Source of the DNA: Desulfovibrio sp.
GTDB lineage: Bacteria > Desulfobacterota > Desulfovibrionia > Desulfovibrionales > Desulfovibrionaceae
Direction of reading: 5' to 3'
Assembly (NCBI GenBank): GCA_014804865.1
Contig: JAAUYY010000147.1
Location: 1-7,675, forward strand
Length of the DNA: 7,675 nucleotides
In this document: positions 6,060-7,675 of the stretch, piece by piece
Layout: each line of letters opens with the position of its first letter
Position numbering within the stretch: the first letter of the stretch is position 1
Translations under genes and position numbers: made by a program
The notes under the pieces: generated by a model
Seen by the model: the letters and a program-made list of their open reading frames with translations, nothing else
The model's database searches: none
Told to the model about the DNA's origin: nothing

Positions 6060-7675
6060 GAAAAGCATTTCCAGATCTTCCCTTGTGAGCGATTTCCAAG
6101 TGTCCTTGCCAGGGATAATAGCTTCGGCCACGCCCTTCTTCGCCTCCTGAAGTTTCAGGATTTTTTCCTCGACCGTATTCTGACAGATAAGTTTATAAGA
6201 AAAAACCTGTCTTGTCTGTCCTATCCTATGCGTCCGATCCGTAGCCTGGCTTTCCACGGCGGGGTTCCACCAGGGATCGTAGTGAATGACGTAATCGGCC
6301 GAAGTAAGATTTAATCCGGTTCCTCCCGCCTTCAGGGAGATCAGGAAAATCGGGATATCCGGGCTTTGATTGAATTTATCGACCTGTTCGAACCTGTCCT
6401 TGCTCGCTCCGTCAAGATAGCAATACGGAATTCGCGAGAAATCAAGCCATTGTTTAATGATTTGAAGCATTTGCACGAACTGGGAAAAGACTAGCACCTT
6501 GTGTCCGCCTTCGACTATATCCATGGTCATGTCCTTGAAGGCGTCGAATTTCCCCGAGGGCAGATTATTCGAAAAGCCGGGCAGATCCATTTTCAGGAGT
6601 CTTGGATGGCAACAGATCTGCCGCAATTTAAGCAAGGCGTCGAGAATCGACATCTGACTTTTGGCCAGCCCCTTTTCGTCCACGTCCGCGAGCACTTGCG
6701 CGCGAAGTTTTCTGGCCAGGGCGGCGTAAAGCTCGGCTTGCGCCTCCTCGAGGGCGCAACAGGTAACGCTCTCCACCTTGGGCGGCAGATCGCGCGCGAC
6801 TTCGGCTTTGGTTCTGCGCAGGATGAAGGGCTTTACGCGCGCGCGGAGATAGTCGAGCGTTTCCGCGTCGCCGTCCTTGATGGGCTTCACTATACCCCTC
6901 TGGAAGGAATGCTGGGAGCCAAGGAAACCCGGCATGAGAAATTCGAACAGCGACCAGAGCTCGAAGAGATTGTTCTCTATGGGGGTGCCCGAAAGACAGA
7001 GACGCATACGGGCGTTTATCCGGCGCACAGCCCGGGCGGTGATGGTATTGGGATTTTTTATATTCTGCGCCTCGTCCAGGATGACAGTGTTGAACTCGTA
7101 TTTTTCCATGGACTCGAGATCGCGTCTCAGGAGCGCGTAAGTCGTGATGATCAAATGCGATTTTTCAATTTCCTTGAACATTCCCTCGCGTCGGGCGCCG
7201 TAGATGATAAGCCGTTTCAAATTTGGCACGAACTTTTCCGCTTCCCGTTCCCAGTTTGGCAGGACGGAAGTGGGCACGACGATAAGGTTCGGGCCGCGAG
7301 CCTTGCGCTCGACCATGTATTGAATGAAAGCCAGAGTCTGAACAGTTTTGCCGAGTCCCATTTCGTCGGCCAGGATGCCGCCGAAACCGTACTCGGAGAG
7401 GAAATTAAGATAAGCCAGCCCTTGCCCCTGATAACTGCGCAGACTAGCCTTAAGTCCGGCCGGAGGCGACACGGGCTTAATTTCCTTAAAAGAGCGGATC
7501 TTTTCCCGCAACTTTATCCAGAAAGAATCGGTCTGCGCGTTCGGCAAATCGTCAAGAAGACTGTCCAGAACGGGGGCTTCGAATTGTTTGAACTTTTGTT
7601 GCGGCGGTTTGGCTGGATCAAAGCCCAGGGCGGCGAGCTTATGCGAAAGTTTTTCCAGCCAGGCTTCGGGCAGAC
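6051..7675 (-). CDS. SNF2-family DNA helicase/ATPase, 3' part (5' end outside window)
   Basis: The frame is open from the right edge to TGA at 6051-6053, giving 540 visible codons. TTG at 7545-7547 could be read as a start, but the 42 codons before it are open and read like normal family sequence, so the true start lies beyond the window. The visible part is a full two-lobed SNF2 motor. It has LRSYQ and Walker A DEMGLGKT (7344-7367), Walker B as DEAQ (7065-7076), motif III SGTPIENN, the FILRRTK linker, then motif V with SLKAGGTGLNL, motif VI around ATDRTHRIGQ (HRIGQ at 6216-6230) and a short C-terminal tail. Such ATPases move along duplex DNA and remodel protein-DNA or polymerase complexes. 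Bacterial members usually have a long N-terminal region, often with a SWIM zinc finger, which would be upstream here. The specific target is unknown. The M16 gene follows after 67 bp. The family call is secure; the subfamily is not. Confidence 0.95.
   Translation of the reverse strand, partial: LPEAWLEKLSHKLAALGFDPAKPPQQKFKQFEAPVLDSLLDDLPNAQTDSFWIKLREKIRSFKEIKPVSPPAGLKASLRSYQGQGLAYLNFLSEYGFGGILADEMGLGKTVQTLAFIQYMVERKARGPNLIVVPTSVLPNWEREAEKFVPNLKRLIIYGARREGMFKEIEKSHLIITTYALLRRDLESMEKYEFNTVILDEAQNIKNPNTITARAVRRINARMRLCLSGTPIENNLFELWSLFEFLMPGFLGSQHSFQRGIVKPIKDGDAETLDYLRARVKPFILRRTKAEVARDLPPKVESVTCCALEEAQAELYAALARKLRAQVLADVDEKGLAKSQMSILDALLKLRQICCHPRLLKMDLPGFSNNLPSGKFDAFKDMTMDIVEGGHKVLVFSQFVQMLQIIKQWLDFSRIPYCYLDGASKDRFEQVDKFNQSPDIPIFLISLKAGGTGLNLTSADYVIHYDPWWNPAVESQATDRTHRIGQTRQVFSYKLICQNTVEEKILKLQEAKKGVAEAIIPGKDTWKSLTREDLEMLFDA

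Noticed and set aside
7545..7547. TTG as the start codon of the SNF2 gene
   Set aside because: The same frame is open for 42 more codons to the window edge with plausible family sequence, and no ribosome site was apparent before the TTG, so it is an internal Leu codon.

Overview
All four protein genes in this window are read from the minus strand. From right to left (the direction of transcription) they are: the 3' part of a SNF2-family helicase/ATPase gene (6051-7675, cut by the right edge); a complete gene for an exported M16-family zinc metalloprotease (3293-5983); a complete gene for a soluble hybrid histidine kinase with three PAS-like domains and a C-terminal receiver (389-3148); and the first 89 codons of a short, AT-rich gene that runs off the left edge (1-267). 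I read the last one by hand as an LRAT/NlpC-P60-like papain-fold protein. No tRNA, rRNA, CRISPR array, insertion sequence or attachment site could be supported.

The host looks like a Gram-negative bacterium with a moderate GC content (68 of 120 bases, 57%, in 421-540). The M16 protease sequence, from memory, resembles the secreted M16 proteins of Desulfovibrio-like Desulfobacterota. Synergistota-like or other anaerobes are possible alternatives, and I could not check this. The Asp-Ile-Arg-Thr-Pro form of the kinase H-box and the PAS-rich, membrane-free design are common in anaerobic and gut bacteria.

The SNF2 and M16 genes are only 67 bp apart, with no convincing promoter between them, so they may share a transcript. 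The gap contains two mutually exclusive hairpins overlapping the SNF2 stop codon. The M16 stop codon is followed directly by a perfect 16-bp palindrome. Beyond it lies a good sigma-70-type promoter (3220-3248), so the kinase is probably its own transcription unit with a leader of about 65 nt. The kinase has no cognate response regulator in view; its own receiver domain is the only visible phosphate acceptor, because an N-terminal receiver-like domain has lost the key residues.

The least ordinary part is the left edge. The first 267 bases are 33% G+C, far below the rest of the window, and encode a well-started protein unrelated in composition to its neighbours. It is a good candidate for a recently acquired accessory gene. 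The other genes look like chromosomal genes with no obvious common pathway. I see no evidence for a complete novel multi-gene system within these bounds.
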